Shown here piece after piece: positions 23,321 to 32,659 of a stretch of 64,000 nucleotides of DNA (within the stretch, counting starts at the first letter, position 1; each line of letters opens with the position of its first letter). Made by a program: the position numbers and the translations under genes. The notes below the pieces were generated by a model, which searched no databases, was not told where the DNA came from, and was given only the letters and a program-made list of their open reading frames with translations. Source of the stretch: Actinomycetota bacterium (lineage in GTDB: Bacteria > Actinomycetota > Thermoleophilia > Solirubrobacterales > JACPNS01); the NCBI GenBank assembly GCA_016213645.1, contig JACQZY010000013.1, positions 62,001 to 126,000 of the forward strand. Reading direction: 5' to 3'.

Positions 23321-25090
23321 ATGACGGCGGCCGCATCCAGCAACCACGGTTCCTTATACAGGCGCCATCGCCCCCGCACGTTTGACGACGTGATCGGGCA
23401 GGAACACGTGGTGCGCACGCTGCGCAACGCGATCGACCAGAACAGCGTGCACCACGCCTACATGTTCGTCGGCTCGCGCGGCACTGGCAAAACGAGCATG
23501 GCGAAGATCCTCGCCAGCGCGCTCAACTGCACCGACGGACCGCGCAGCGACTTCGCCGCCGACGACCCGGCGATCGACGCGATCGCCGCCGGCACCTCGA
23601 TGGACGTTGTCGAAATGGACGCCGCCTCGCACAACGGCGTCGACGACATCCGCGAGCTGATCGAGAGCGTCTCGGTGATGCCGGTGGCCGGAGGCTGGAA
23701 GGTCTACATCCTCGATGAGGCGCACATGATCACGCCACAGGGTTGGAACGCGTTTCTCAAGACTCTTGAAGAACCTCCGCCACACACTGTGTTCATACTC
23801 GCCACAACCGAAGCCAACAAAGTGCTGCCCACCGTGGCCGACCGCTGCCACCGTTTCGACTTTCGTCGTCCCACGGTGGAGCAGCTCACGCAGGCGCTAC
23901 GCCGCGCCGCCGATGCCGAAGCCATCGAGATCGGCGACGACGCCGTGACGATGATCGCGCGCTCGGCAACCGGATCGTTTCGCGACGCGCTGGGCACGCT
24001 GGAGCAGCTGGTCACCTACGGCGGCAGCTCCGTCAACAGCGAAGACGTGCAGGCAGTGCTGGGCGTCGCGGACTTTGAAATGCTCGACCGCGTGGCCGCG
24101 GCCGTTGCGGACGGAGACCGGCGTGGCGTGCTGACGGCGGTGGCCGAACTGGCCGACAGCGGCCGCGACATGATCGCCTTCGCGCGGGATTTCGCCGCGC
24201 ACATTCGCAACCTGCTGGTCGCGCGCACGCTGGGCGAGCCGCCGGATTCGCTCGGCCTGACCGCCGAGCAAGCGACGCGCCTGTCCGAACGAGCTGAGAG
24301 CTTTGGCCCCGAACGTTGCGCACACACTTTGGAACTGGTCTCGCGCATGATCACGGCCGCGCGGGCGGGAGGCGACCCACGGCTGCAGCTTGAGCTCGCG
24401 CTCTTCAAGGCCGCCCGGCCGGAGGATGACGGTGCCCCGGACGCGCTATTGGCGCGGATCGAGTCGCTTGAGCGACGGGTGACTGAAGCCCCGACACAGC
24501 AGGAGGGTGCCGCCAAGCAACCGTCGGAACCCACCGCGACGGCCGAAGCCGCGCCGGTCGCGCCTGACCCGGTCCCCGAATCCGTTCCGGCCTCGCCGGC
24601 CTCAGAGCCAAATCCCGAACCCGTCCGGGCCGAAGAATCGCCGCCTCCCGAGATCGAAACCACGGAGTCCGAACCCGCCCCGGCAGAACCCAGCCCGTCC
24701 GCCACACCGACGCTCGACGAAATGCTCGCCGCGTGGCCGTCCGTACTCGCGGCGGTTCACGAGACCAGCCCACGACTTGGCGTTGCTCTGGAAAGCGCAC
24801 GGCCGCACTCGATCGAAGGCCGCCGGCTCACGATCGCCTTTGCCCAATCCGACGCATTTCTTCGCAAGACGGCCGACCAGTCAACCGGCCGTGAAGTGAT
24901 CGCCGAACAGATCCTCAACACCGCCGGCTTCTCGGTCGCCGTCGTCACGGACCTGCTGCCGGACGACCAGTTTGAGCCACATTCCGCCGAGGCCGCACCC
25001 GGCGGCATCGACGGCGACGAACTGATCGAACGCCTAAAAAAAGAGTTTGACGCCACCGAGATGGCCGACACCGCCGAGACCGGGGCCTGA
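23321..25090 (+). CDS. dnaX: DNA polymerase III subunit gamma/tau
   Basis: The protein has 589 residues. It is the clamp-loader ATPase of the replicative polymerase. Domain order: AAA+ with Walker A GSRGTGKTS (about 50-58), Walker B YILDEAHM (about 128-135), sensor residues at ILATTEANKVLPTV and the arginine-finger region DRCHRF. A helical collar follows, then a Glu/Pro/Ala-rich linker (about 385-460) and a C-terminal tau-like domain. The zinc-binding insert normally carrying four cysteines is altered: after LNCTDGP the other three cysteines are missing. No frameshift site for a short gamma form is evident. It heads the dnaX-ybaB-recR group, a common actinobacterial arrangement. Confidence 0.93.
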   Translation: MTAAASSNHGSLYRRHRPRTFDDVIGQEHVVRTLRNAIDQNSVHHAYMFVGSRGTGKTSMAKILASALNCTDGPRSDFAADDPAIDAIAAGTSMDVVEMDAASHNGVDDIRELIESVSVMPVAGGWKVYILDEAHMITPQGWNAFLKTLEEPPPHTVFILATTEANKVLPTVADRCHRFDFRRPTVEQLTQALRRAADAEAIEIGDDAVTMIARSATGSFRDALGTLEQLVTYGGSSVNSEDVQAVLGVADFEMLDRVAAAVADGDRRGVLTAVAELADSGRDMIAFARDFAAHIRNLLVARTLGEPPDSLGLTAEQATRLSERAESFGPERCAHTLELVSRMITAARAGGDPRLQLELALFKAARPEDDGAPDALLARIESLERRVTEAPTQQEGAAKQPSEPTATAEAAPVAPDPVPESVPASPASEPNPEPVRAEESPPPEIETTESEPAPAEPSPSATPTLDEMLAAWPSVLAAVHETSPRLGVALESARPHSIEGRRLTIAFAQSDAFLRKTADQSTGREVIAEQILNTAGFSVAVVTDLLPDDQFEPHSAEAAPGGIDGDELIERLKKEFDATEMADTAETGA

Positions 25091-25186
25091 CGCCCGAGCG
25101 CATCGACCCGTAACGAATCGGCTTGAAGAAAATCGGCGCAAACCAAAACCTCAAAGATCGAACCAACGCTCCCGAAAGGAACACCA

Positions 25187-25504
25187 ATGGCCAAGCAACC
25201 GAACCTCAACGATCTGATGCAGCAACTCCAGCGCGCTCAGGTGCAGATGTCCGTCGTGCAGGAAAAGCTCAAGGATGAGGTCGTGGAAGCCTCGGCCGGT
25301 GGCGGCATGGTCAATGTGAAGATGAGCGGCGGTTCGCAGTTGCTTGCGGTGCAGATCGACCCGTCCGCGCTGAACGCCGACGACGTGGAAATGCTTCAGG
25401 ACATGATCGTGGCCGCGGTCAACGAAGCCTCGCGTTCCGCCGCCGCGCTGGCCGAAAAGCGAATTGGCGGCATCGCCGGCGATCTCGGCCTGCCGGGGAT
25501 GTAG
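25187..25504 (+). CDS. YbaB/EbfC nucleoid-associated protein
   Basis: The protein has 105 residues, a typical length, with AAAGGAACACCA just before the ATG. It shows the family pattern: a Gln-rich first helix (LMQQLQRAQVQMSVVQEKL), a central sheet with GGGMVNVKMSGGSQLLAVQIDP and a C-terminal helix with LQDMIVAAVNEA. It forms tweezer-like dimers that bind DNA. It sits between dnaX and recR, a classic conserved neighbourhood that supports the call. Transcription probably continues from dnaX across 96 bases. Confidence 0.93.
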   Translation: MAKQPNLNDLMQQLQRAQVQMSVVQEKLKDEVVEASAGGGMVNVKMSGGSQLLAVQIDPSALNADDVEMLQDMIVAAVNEASRSAAALAEKRIGGIAGDLGLPGM

Positions 25505-25538
25505 GTCCGCGCGCCGGGCGCGCCCCTAAGGTCTGGGA

Positions 25539-26141
25539 ATGTTCTCTCCACCGGTTGAACGCCTGATCACGGAGCTCTCGAAGCTGCCGGGCATCGGCCG
25601 GCGCACCGCGCAGCGGCTGGCATTTCATATCCTGCGCGTGCCCGAGGACGAGGGTCTGGCACTCGCCGAGGCGATCCGCGAGGTAAAAGAGAAAATCGGC
25701 TTCTGCGAAGTCTGCTTCAACCTCACGGATCAGCCGGTCTGCAAGATCTGCGCGGATGAGCGCCGCGACAAGGGCTTGATCTGCGTGGTCGAAGAACCCG
25801 GCGACATCATTCCGGTCGAGCGCACGCACGAGTTCGACGGGCTGTACCACGTGCTTGGCGGCGCGCTGTCGCCGATCGACGGCGTGGAGCCGGAGGATCT
25901 GAAGATCGCCGAGCTGCTGCGCCGCGCGGACGACCCGGCCGTACGCGAGGTCGTGCTGGCCACAAACCCCACGACCACCGGCGAGGCTACGGCGCTGTAC
26001 ATCGGCGACGCGCTCGCGAAGCGTCGGCCAGAGCTGACGGTCACGCGCCCCGCGAGCGGCCTGCCGGTCGGCGCCGATCTGGAATACACCGACGAGGTCA
26101 CGCTTGGCCGCGCGTTGCAGGGCCGCCGAGTGATCGGCTGA
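25539..26141 (+). CDS. recR: Recombination mediator RecR
   Basis: The protein has 200 residues. An N-terminal helix-hairpin-helix contains KLPGIGRRTAQRLAFHIL (about 13-30), followed by a four-cysteine zinc finger (CEVCFNLTDQPVCKIC, about 56-71) and a Toprim domain with CVVEEPGDIIPVE and ATNPTTTGEATA. It acts with RecF/RecO to load RecA at gapped DNA. It follows ybaB by 34 bases. The next gene begins three bases after its stop (TGAGC-ATG), so the operon extends into the CoA-transferase, an unusual tail for this cluster. Confidence 0.95.
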   Translation: MFSPPVERLITELSKLPGIGRRTAQRLAFHILRVPEDEGLALAEAIREVKEKIGFCEVCFNLTDQPVCKICADERRDKGLICVVEEPGDIIPVERTHEFDGLYHVLGGALSPIDGVEPEDLKIAELLRRADDPAVREVVLATNPTTTGEATALYIGDALAKRRPELTVTRPASGLPVGADLEYTDEVTLGRALQGRRVIG

Positions 26142-26143
26142 GC

Positions 26144-27433
26144 ATGCCGCGGGAACTAACCCCTCAACAGGCCACCGAACTTCTCAAACCGGACGACACC
26201 GTCGGCATCGGTCTCGGTCCGTCGCAACCACCGTCGCTGGTCGCCGCGCTGGGCGAGCGCGACGACTGGAACGGGCTACGCATTCTCGGCGCGCTGCTCA
26301 CCACCTTCAGCGAGGCGTTCAAACATCCGGGTGTGACCTTTGTGAGCGGATTTCTCGGTCCGCTTGAACGCTGGCTGCGCGACGAGGGCGCAAAGATCGA
26401 ATTCATTCCCGCCGACTTCCGCCGCTTTGCTCCCTTGCTGGCAGATCAACATCCACGCGTGATGGCGGTTGCCACCGCCGCCCCCGACGCCGATGGCTGG
26501 TGCAGCCTTTCGCTGCACGCCGGCGGCACGATCGCCGAACTGCACGCGGCGGGTGCCGACCACGACCGGCTGCTGATCGTTGAGGCCTCGCCACGCTTTC
26601 CTCGCACCTTCGGATTGGATGGCGAGCAAAACCACGCGCTACACATCGACGAAATCGACGTGCTGATCAACACCGAGAGCGAGCCGATCGCCGTCGCGCC
26701 GGCCGAGCCCGGAGCAGCCGACCAGGCGATCGCCGAGCACGCCACGCGATTCATCCCCGACGGAGCGACGCTGCAAACTGGAATCGGCTCGCTGCCGCTG
26801 GCGATTGCGCAACATCTGGCCAAAGGTGACGGCGGCGACTACGGCATCCACACGGAGATGTTCAACGACGGCCTGATGCAGCTTCACGAAGCCGGCAAGA
26901 TTGCGAACGGCAAAGGTCTCTACGACGGCTTTTCGGTCTGCACCTTCGCGCTCGGTTCGCGCGAGCTGTACGACTGGATGCACGAGAACCACAAGATCGC
27001 TTTTCTTCCCGTCGAACTGGTTAACGACCCTCACGAGATCGCGAAAAACCACAAGCTCGTGACGATCAACGGTGCATTGAGCGTGGACATCCACGGACAG
27101 GTCGTGGCCGACACGCTCAACGGCCGTCAGTTCAGCGGCATCGGCGGCGCCGAGGACTTTGTTTCCGGTCCCGCGTACGCGCGCGGCGGGCGCTCGCTTG
27201 TGTGCATGCACGCCACTTCAGTGGTAAACGACGCCTTGGTCAACCGCATCGTGCCATCCCACGCACCCGGCGCAATCATCACCACGCCCCGCCACCAGAT
27301 CGATGTCGTGGTCACCGAGCACGGCGCCGCGGAGCTTGAGGGACTCACCGTGCGCGAACGCGGCATGGCTCTGGCAGAGATTGCGCATCCGGACTTTCGC
27401 GACGAACTACGCGCGGCCGCGCAAGTGGCTTGA
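26144..27433 (+). CDS. Acetyl-CoA hydrolase/4-hydroxybutyrate CoA-transferase family protein
   Basis: The protein has 429 residues. Two related halves are visible; the second contains the catalytic glutamate in GIHTEMFNDGL (about 242) and the CoA-binding GIGGAEDFVSGPAYARGG (about 337). ATLQTGIGSLPLAIA and HGAAELEGLTVRER are also family hallmarks. It moves CoA between acyl groups, e.g. acetyl-CoA to butyrate, 4-hydroxybutyrate or succinate; the acceptor cannot be read from sequence. The ATG is two bases after the recR stop, so translation may be coupled. It has no functional relation to recR that I know of. Confidence 0.85.
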   Translation: MPRELTPQQATELLKPDDTVGIGLGPSQPPSLVAALGERDDWNGLRILGALLTTFSEAFKHPGVTFVSGFLGPLERWLRDEGAKIEFIPADFRRFAPLLADQHPRVMAVATAAPDADGWCSLSLHAGGTIAELHAAGADHDRLLIVEASPRFPRTFGLDGEQNHALHIDEIDVLINTESEPIAVAPAEPGAADQAIAEHATRFIPDGATLQTGIGSLPLAIAQHLAKGDGGDYGIHTEMFNDGLMQLHEAGKIANGKGLYDGFSVCTFALGSRELYDWMHENHKIAFLPVELVNDPHEIAKNHKLVTINGALSVDIHGQVVADTLNGRQFSGIGGAEDFVSGPAYARGGRSLVCMHATSVVNDALVNRIVPSHAPGAIITTPRHQIDVVVTEHGAAELEGLTVRERGMALAEIAHPDFRDELRAAAQVA

Positions 27434-27623
27434 CGGGCGAAACGTTCAACCGCGCTCACAGCCCCACTAAATAGTGCCAAGGAACGTTCGTCCAGGTAAC
27501 GGCATCCCGTTTTTAGACTCGCGACGCAGTTGTCGATTCAGTGGACGGTTGATGGATGCGGACGACGCCTGCAATCAGGAGCGCTGTGAGCTGAAAGACG
27601 GAACCAACATTCCAGGTGGTTAC

Positions 27624-29912
27624 ATGCTGCACTCACCCACCGCGCGTACGTCCGCGGCGCGGTTGGCAATCGTTCATTGCGCGGTCATGGGCATCGTCGT
27701 GGCGATCTGCGCCGTACGTCTGGGCCGCATGGATATGTGGGTTTTCCTCTCGCTGATCGGGCTGTGTATTTGGTCGCCGCTGATCGCCGTTATCCCGTGG
27801 GCGCGCTACTCACACAACTGGCTGGCGAAGATCTACTTCCTCGGCGCGGCCTGGTTCATTTTCTACGCGATCCGATTCGACAATCCGTACCTGCTGCTTG
27901 GCATATGGCCGGAAATGGTCGTGTTCGCAGACGCCTACTGGTACCGCAAGTCGCTGATGAGCCTGCACCTGGCCGGCCTCGCTATCGCTTTCGTGGGCGC
28001 AGCGGTTTGGATCGACGGCGCCGAGCTTTCCGCGATCACGTTGGTGGCGCTGCCGCTGATGCTGCTTTCGGCGATCACCGCGGGTGCGATCAGCCACCGC
28101 TTCATCCAGACCTTGATGCAGCGAAGGCAGTTCCAGTCCGCCGTAACTTCACTGCTGGAAGCGTTGCACGCCCGCGACGGATACACGGGCGACCATTCGA
28201 TGGAAACGCTGGCGATGGCGATGGCGGTCGCCGATCAGCTCAAGCTGGGCGAAACGGAGTGCAAGCTCCTGGCCGACACCGCGCTGCTGCACGACATCGG
28301 CAAGATCGGAATCCCAAACTCGATCCTGCAAAAACCCGGCGCCTTGACCGAAGAGGAATGGGTGAAGATGCGAGAGCATCCCGTGATCGGCGAGCAGATC
28401 CTCGGCGAGATCCCGGGATTTGAACAGATTGCGAAGGCCGTCAGACATGAGCACGAGCGCTGGGACGGCTCCGGTTACCCGGACGGCATCTCCGGCGAGC
28501 AGATCCCGCTGGCCAGCCGCATCGTGCTGGTCTGCGACGCCTTTCACGCGATGACCAGCGATCGACCGTACCGCAAAGCGATGCCACACGACGACGCGCG
28601 CAGCGAACTCAGTCGGCACGCCGGCAGTCAGTTTGACCCGGTCGTCGTGGCGGCATTCGACAGTGCGATCGAACAGGGAATCGTGGGCTTCAACGTTGAC
28701 GAGGAAGAGGGGCCGCAGCAGGCACAGCCCGATCACGGTATGTCCGACGCGCGAACAGACATCAACCGCGCGCTGCCGATCGACGATGCCCCCGCGGAAC
28801 CGGAGAGCCGCGTAAGCATCGATGATCCCGTGGTCGTAATCACGGTCAACGGCGTCACCTGGTCGCTGATCGCGATTGTGATGTCGGCGTATCTGATCGC
28901 ACGCCCACCCTTTGACCTCTTTGGCGCGGCATTCGTGTCGATGGCGGCGATGATCGCGACCGGCAGCTTCTTCCTGCGTCGATTCGGCGCGCCCAGGCTC
29001 TGGAGCCTTTGCACCGGTCTGTTCGCGTATGTCGCGGCAACGGCCGCCGCCATGCACTACGACCAACCGGCGATGCTGATGTTCGCGCTCGGCCCCGCGA
29101 TCACCACGTCAACCTTCTTCTGGCAACACACTTTGGTCAAGGTCCTGCAAAGCGTGCTCGTGATGCTGGAGTTCGTGGTCTTCCCCGTCGCGCTGTTTGG
29201 CATGTCGCTGCTGCCGATGGCAGTCACGGGAGTGCGCGCATTTCCGGGAGTTTTGCTTGTGGTGGGCTTCTTCACGCAGAAAATGCTGGAGATGCGCTTC
29301 GAGCGGCGGCGCTTCAGCGGCACGATGATGTCGCTGTTGCTGGCGCTGGAGGCGCGTGACGGATACACCAGCAAACACTCGGACGAAACGCTTGACATGG
29401 CGATGCTGGTGGCCGACCAGATGGAGCTGGACGAAGCCGCCCGGATGGAACTGAAGGACGTAGCGCTGCTGCACGACATCGGCAAGATCGGTGTGCCCGA
29501 CGAAATCCTCAACAAGCCGGGCGCGCTGAACGAACACGAGTGGGAGGTGATGCGGCGGCATCCAGCGATCGGCGAACAGATCGTGGCCCAGGTGCCCGGG
29601 TTCGAGTCAGTCTCCAGGGCGATCCGCCATGAACACGAGCGTTGGGACGGTACCGGTTACCCGGACGGCATCTCCGGCGAGCAGATCCCGCTGGCCAGCC
29701 GCATCGTGCTGGTCTGCGACGCCTTTCACGCGATGACCAGCGACCGCCCGTATCGCAAGGCGCTCAGTGAGAGTGCCGCACGCAACGAACTCGTGGACTG
29801 CGCGGGCACGCAGTTCGACCCGAGCGTGGTGGGCGCACTGCTCTCCGCGCTCAATCACCGCGACGAGCCCGACGGCACGCTGCCACGGCCGGTGCTCGTG
29901 CGCGCGGCTTAG
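27624..29912 (+). CDS. Tandem-duplicated membrane HD-GYP protein
   Basis: The protein has 762 residues from the ATG at 27624 (AGGTGG six bases upstream); upstream in-frame ATG 27552 lacks such a site. There are two modules, each with about four to six membrane helices and then an HD-GYP domain. Module 1: membrane about 10-155, LLHDIGKIG (about 222), GYPDG (about 284). Module 2: membrane about 400-560, LLHDIGKIG (about 615), GYPDG (about 679). HD-GYP domains hydrolyse cyclic di-GMP or related nucleotides with a metal centre. Both copies retain the metal-binding HD, HEHERWDG and GYP motifs, so both may be active. A 91-bp segment is identical between the copies (28471-28561 and 29653-29743). Confidence 0.85.
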   Translation: MLHSPTARTSAARLAIVHCAVMGIVVAICAVRLGRMDMWVFLSLIGLCIWSPLIAVIPWARYSHNWLAKIYFLGAAWFIFYAIRFDNPYLLLGIWPEMVVFADAYWYRKSLMSLHLAGLAIAFVGAAVWIDGAELSAITLVALPLMLLSAITAGAISHRFIQTLMQRRQFQSAVTSLLEALHARDGYTGDHSMETLAMAMAVADQLKLGETECKLLADTALLHDIGKIGIPNSILQKPGALTEEEWVKMREHPVIGEQILGEIPGFEQIAKAVRHEHERWDGSGYPDGISGEQIPLASRIVLVCDAFHAMTSDRPYRKAMPHDDARSELSRHAGSQFDPVVVAAFDSAIEQGIVGFNVDEEEGPQQAQPDHGMSDARTDINRALPIDDAPAEPESRVSIDDPVVVITVNGVTWSLIAIVMSAYLIARPPFDLFGAAFVSMAAMIATGSFFLRRFGAPRLWSLCTGLFAYVAATAAAMHYDQPAMLMFALGPAITTSTFFWQHTLVKVLQSVLVMLEFVVFPVALFGMSLLPMAVTGVRAFPGVLLVVGFFTQKMLEMRFERRRFSGTMMSLLLALEARDGYTSKHSDETLDMAMLVADQMELDEAARMELKDVALLHDIGKIGVPDEILNKPGALNEHEWEVMRRHPAIGEQIVAQVPGFESVSRAIRHEHERWDGTGYPDGISGEQIPLASRIVLVCDAFHAMTSDRPYRKALSESAARNELVDCAGTQFDPSVVGALLSALNHRDEPDGTLPRPVLVRAA

Positions 29913-29975
29913 CCTCGGCCTTAACCCACAGACGCCTCGGCTCCGTATAGCCTGGACCGGTCCAAGGGACTGGTT

Positions 29976-31412
29976 ATGGGGAACTCACAAACTGACTGCA
30001 AACGCTCGAACCGACGACTTCTTGTCGCGGTGATCGCGCTTGTCGCCGTCAGCATGTTGGTGGCCTTTTCCGCGCTGGCGGCGGCGTCAAAGGCGAAGCA
30101 CCGCAAACACGTTGTCGTACACCACCCCCAGAACGGCGCCTCGGTGGGCCGGCTGATCCGAGCGCTGGGCTCAAAGAACCCGCTGCACGCGCTAAATCGC
30201 CTGCATAAAACATCTATCCCAGCGAGATACCGCACCGCTGCAAGGCGCGGCACGTCCCCTGCTCCCGCGGTGCCGGTTCCGACGACCGGTCCGCCCGCAT
30301 CCACCGGGCCAGACACAAATGCCACGCGCGTGCTGGCGGCGGCCACAGACTGGCCGAACTCGTACGCCCTGTTGCTGAAGCGACGCATCCAAAGCATCGA
30401 TGACGAATTCGATTCCGCGCTGCCGATCCAGCTCGTACGGCGAAACGCGCAGACCGGGGAACGCACGGTGCTGATGCGTATGCGCCGCGCCTTTCCGTAT
30501 GCGGTGCGCGCCGGCGGCGGGCGCGTCCTTGTGGCGCTTTTGGATTCCAAATCCTCGCGCAGCGTCAAGACCCGAATCGTCGCCTTCGACGTCGGTTCGA
30601 CCTCACCGGTCGAGATCGCGAGCGACAACATCACGGCGACCTTCGACGAGGATGACGACGACGCCTGCGGCCGTATGGCGATGCTCAACGACGCCGGTCC
30701 CACGGGAGAAGCGATCGTCACACGACTGACGGGCATCTGCTCCGCGGACGGTCAACGCGACTTCGACATCGAAACCATCGCAATTGCACGCGACGGCGCC
30801 ACGCGAATGCTCGACCCGACTCCCACCGAGACCATGCTTACCCTCGGACGCGCTCAGCTTTCCGGGAATTACTTGCTCACATACGGTCCGTTTGTCAAAT
30901 CATTCAATGTGCTGGATCTTTCTGTCGGCTCGAAGACACGCGTCTGGGACGTTGAATCCACAAATAACGCCTCGATCGCAAACGATGGCACCGTCGTCGT
31001 CGGACCTGGTCTGACTGTCGACGATGACGGGGATTACAACCCGTACTTCTTCTTCGCCGGTCACAACGAACCGATCGTGACGTTTTCGCCCGGCGACGCG
31101 GACAATCCGTCGGCAATCGCCGATGCCGGCTACAAATCGGTGGTGATGCGTCACTGCGCGGACAAGCTCTACGAACTCCGCATGCCCCGATTCATTTACC
31201 AGGACTCGACGGCTAGCACCATCTCGGTGATCGACGGCTTGCCCGTGGTCTCGGCGCTGCAAGTGGTCGTTCGAAACTCCGGCGGCGGTGAGGCGCGTCA
31301 GATCGCGGTGACGGACAGGGTCTGGGTGCGTTCGCTCGGATGCGACGGGGACGCGCTGGTTCTGACAACGGACAACGGCAGCAGCGTGAACGCGCAGAGG
31401 TTTGCGCCATGA
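29976..31412 (+). CDS. Exported protein of unknown function, possible beta-propeller
   Basis: The protein has 478 residues. The N-terminus is cytoplasmic and basic to about residue 14, followed by a hydrophobic segment (about 14-36) as a signal anchor, then a Pro/Thr/Ala-rich linker (about 85-115). The remainder has repeated patterns of short strands with Asp-rich turns (TFDEDDDD, LTVDDDGDYNPY), reminiscent of beta-propeller proteins, but no repeat can be aligned with confidence. It overlaps the next exported protein as ATGA, so the pair is translationally coupled and probably functions together outside the membrane. Confidence 0.6.
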   Translation: MGNSQTDCKRSNRRLLVAVIALVAVSMLVAFSALAAASKAKHRKHVVVHHPQNGASVGRLIRALGSKNPLHALNRLHKTSIPARYRTAARRGTSPAPAVPVPTTGPPASTGPDTNATRVLAAATDWPNSYALLLKRRIQSIDDEFDSALPIQLVRRNAQTGERTVLMRMRRAFPYAVRAGGGRVLVALLDSKSSRSVKTRIVAFDVGSTSPVEIASDNITATFDEDDDDACGRMAMLNDAGPTGEAIVTRLTGICSADGQRDFDIETIAIARDGATRMLDPTPTETMLTLGRAQLSGNYLLTYGPFVKSFNVLDLSVGSKTRVWDVESTNNASIANDGTVVVGPGLTVDDDGDYNPYFFFAGHNEPIVTFSPGDADNPSAIADAGYKSVVMRHCADKLYELRMPRFIYQDSTASTISVIDGLPVVSALQVVVRNSGGGEARQIAVTDRVWVRSLGCDGDALVLTTDNGSSVNAQRFAP

Positions 31413-32605
31413 GAACGCGGTTGGTCGTGACGCTGTGCGCATTTGCCTGTACCTACGCGCTCGTGCTCGCAAGTTCCGCCGGCGCCGCGGTACTGGCGCC
31501 GGAATATTCGTACGGCTTGGGCTCGGCCCAGCTCGACGGGGGCGCCGTCTATTGGTTGCAGCAACCGTCCGGCCTCAATTACGACTACGGCACCTTCCCG
31601 CTGGCCGGATCGCCCGGGGCAAACGGCGACAGCCGCGACACCACGCGAATACTGCGCCGCGAACTCGGCGCCGCTGCACCGGAAACGGCCTTCGAGGCCG
31701 ATCCCGACGAAAACGTGACCGCCTTCAACGCGGCCAACGGACACCTGGCGGTGGGCACCTTCAACCGGCACGACGGCTCAAGCCGGATCTACGAAATCAA
31801 GCGTGACGCGACGGGTGTCGCCACCTCGATCGTCACGCAGCGCGACGGCAAATTCAACGGGTTGACCTGCTTCTCGCGCGTGCGTCTGATCGCGATCAAC
31901 GCTCAGTCTGAAACGATCGTGGAAGAACTCCGCAAAATGAGCCACGACGGCAACTGCGCGTCCGGCACGTTGCGACGGATCGAGTCCACGATCTCCGCTA
32001 TCGCGCCCGACGGATCGACGCGCGTACTCCTGGAACGCAAGGCCGGCTGGAGTACCGGCGAGGACGACTCCACGCTGGGTCGTCTGACGTGGGGTTTGGG
32101 CGATTGGTTTGCGCAGACCGTGCCCGATGACGAAGGCGGCACACCTGGACCGGCCGGAATGTTCAACCTCGCGACCGGTCAATTTGCCGAGGCACAGATG
32201 CCGACCGCATTTTCTCGAAGCCTGGAAATCTCCGGCAGCGGCCGCGTTTTGATCAACAGGTCCGGCGAGAAAACACTTTTGCGCCCCGACCCCGCGCGCC
32301 CCGACTTCACTCGCGTCCTCAAGCGTTCCCGCAACACGCGCTGGATGCACTTCTGCGGCGACAAGATCCTCGAGATTTCGCGCCGCGGCTGGCCGTGGGC
32401 GTGGCCACGGTCAATGCGCCGCGCCGGCTTCTGGAACGTTTCCATTCTCAACGCCGACGGCATTCGCGAACGTCAGCTCACCCAGCGCCTTCGGCGTGGC
32501 ACGAACTTCGGCACCTGCAACGCCGACACCGCGATCTTTCACTTCTACCTGCGCAACGGCAAAGCACGTCAGTTCACCGTTCCGCTCGCGCCGCCCGCCG
32601 CGTAG
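31409..32605 (+). CDS. Secreted protein of unknown function, partner of the upstream exported protein
   Basis: The protein has 398 residues. A clean signal peptide (MRTRLVVTLCAFACTYALVL, cleavage likely near SSAGA at about 27) starts at an ATG overlapping the preceding stop. The mature part is beta-rich with ALIKE patterns such as GGAVYWLQQPSG, VTAFNAANGHLAVGTFN and a Cys-containing end (MHFCGDK, FGTCNAD). Like its upstream partner it resembles TolB/propeller-like surface proteins, and the two may be distant paralogues. No catalytic motif is evident. It is followed by lysC after 54 bases on the same strand, with no sign that the two are functionally linked. Confidence 0.6.
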   Translation: MRTRLVVTLCAFACTYALVLASSAGAAVLAPEYSYGLGSAQLDGGAVYWLQQPSGLNYDYGTFPLAGSPGANGDSRDTTRILRRELGAAAPETAFEADPDENVTAFNAANGHLAVGTFNRHDGSSRIYEIKRDATGVATSIVTQRDGKFNGLTCFSRVRLIAINAQSETIVEELRKMSHDGNCASGTLRRIESTISAIAPDGSTRVLLERKAGWSTGEDDSTLGRLTWGLGDWFAQTVPDDEGGTPGPAGMFNLATGQFAEAQMPTAFSRSLEISGSGRVLINRSGEKTLLRPDPARPDFTRVLKRSRNTRWMHFCGDKILEISRRGWPWAWPRSMRRAGFWNVSILNADGIRERQLTQRLRRGTNFGTCNADTAIFHFYLRNGKARQFTVPLAPPAA

Positions 32606-32659
32606 CCTGGCCGAAGAGGCGCGGCAGACGCCGCACCCACGCCAACTACCCTCCCCCTC

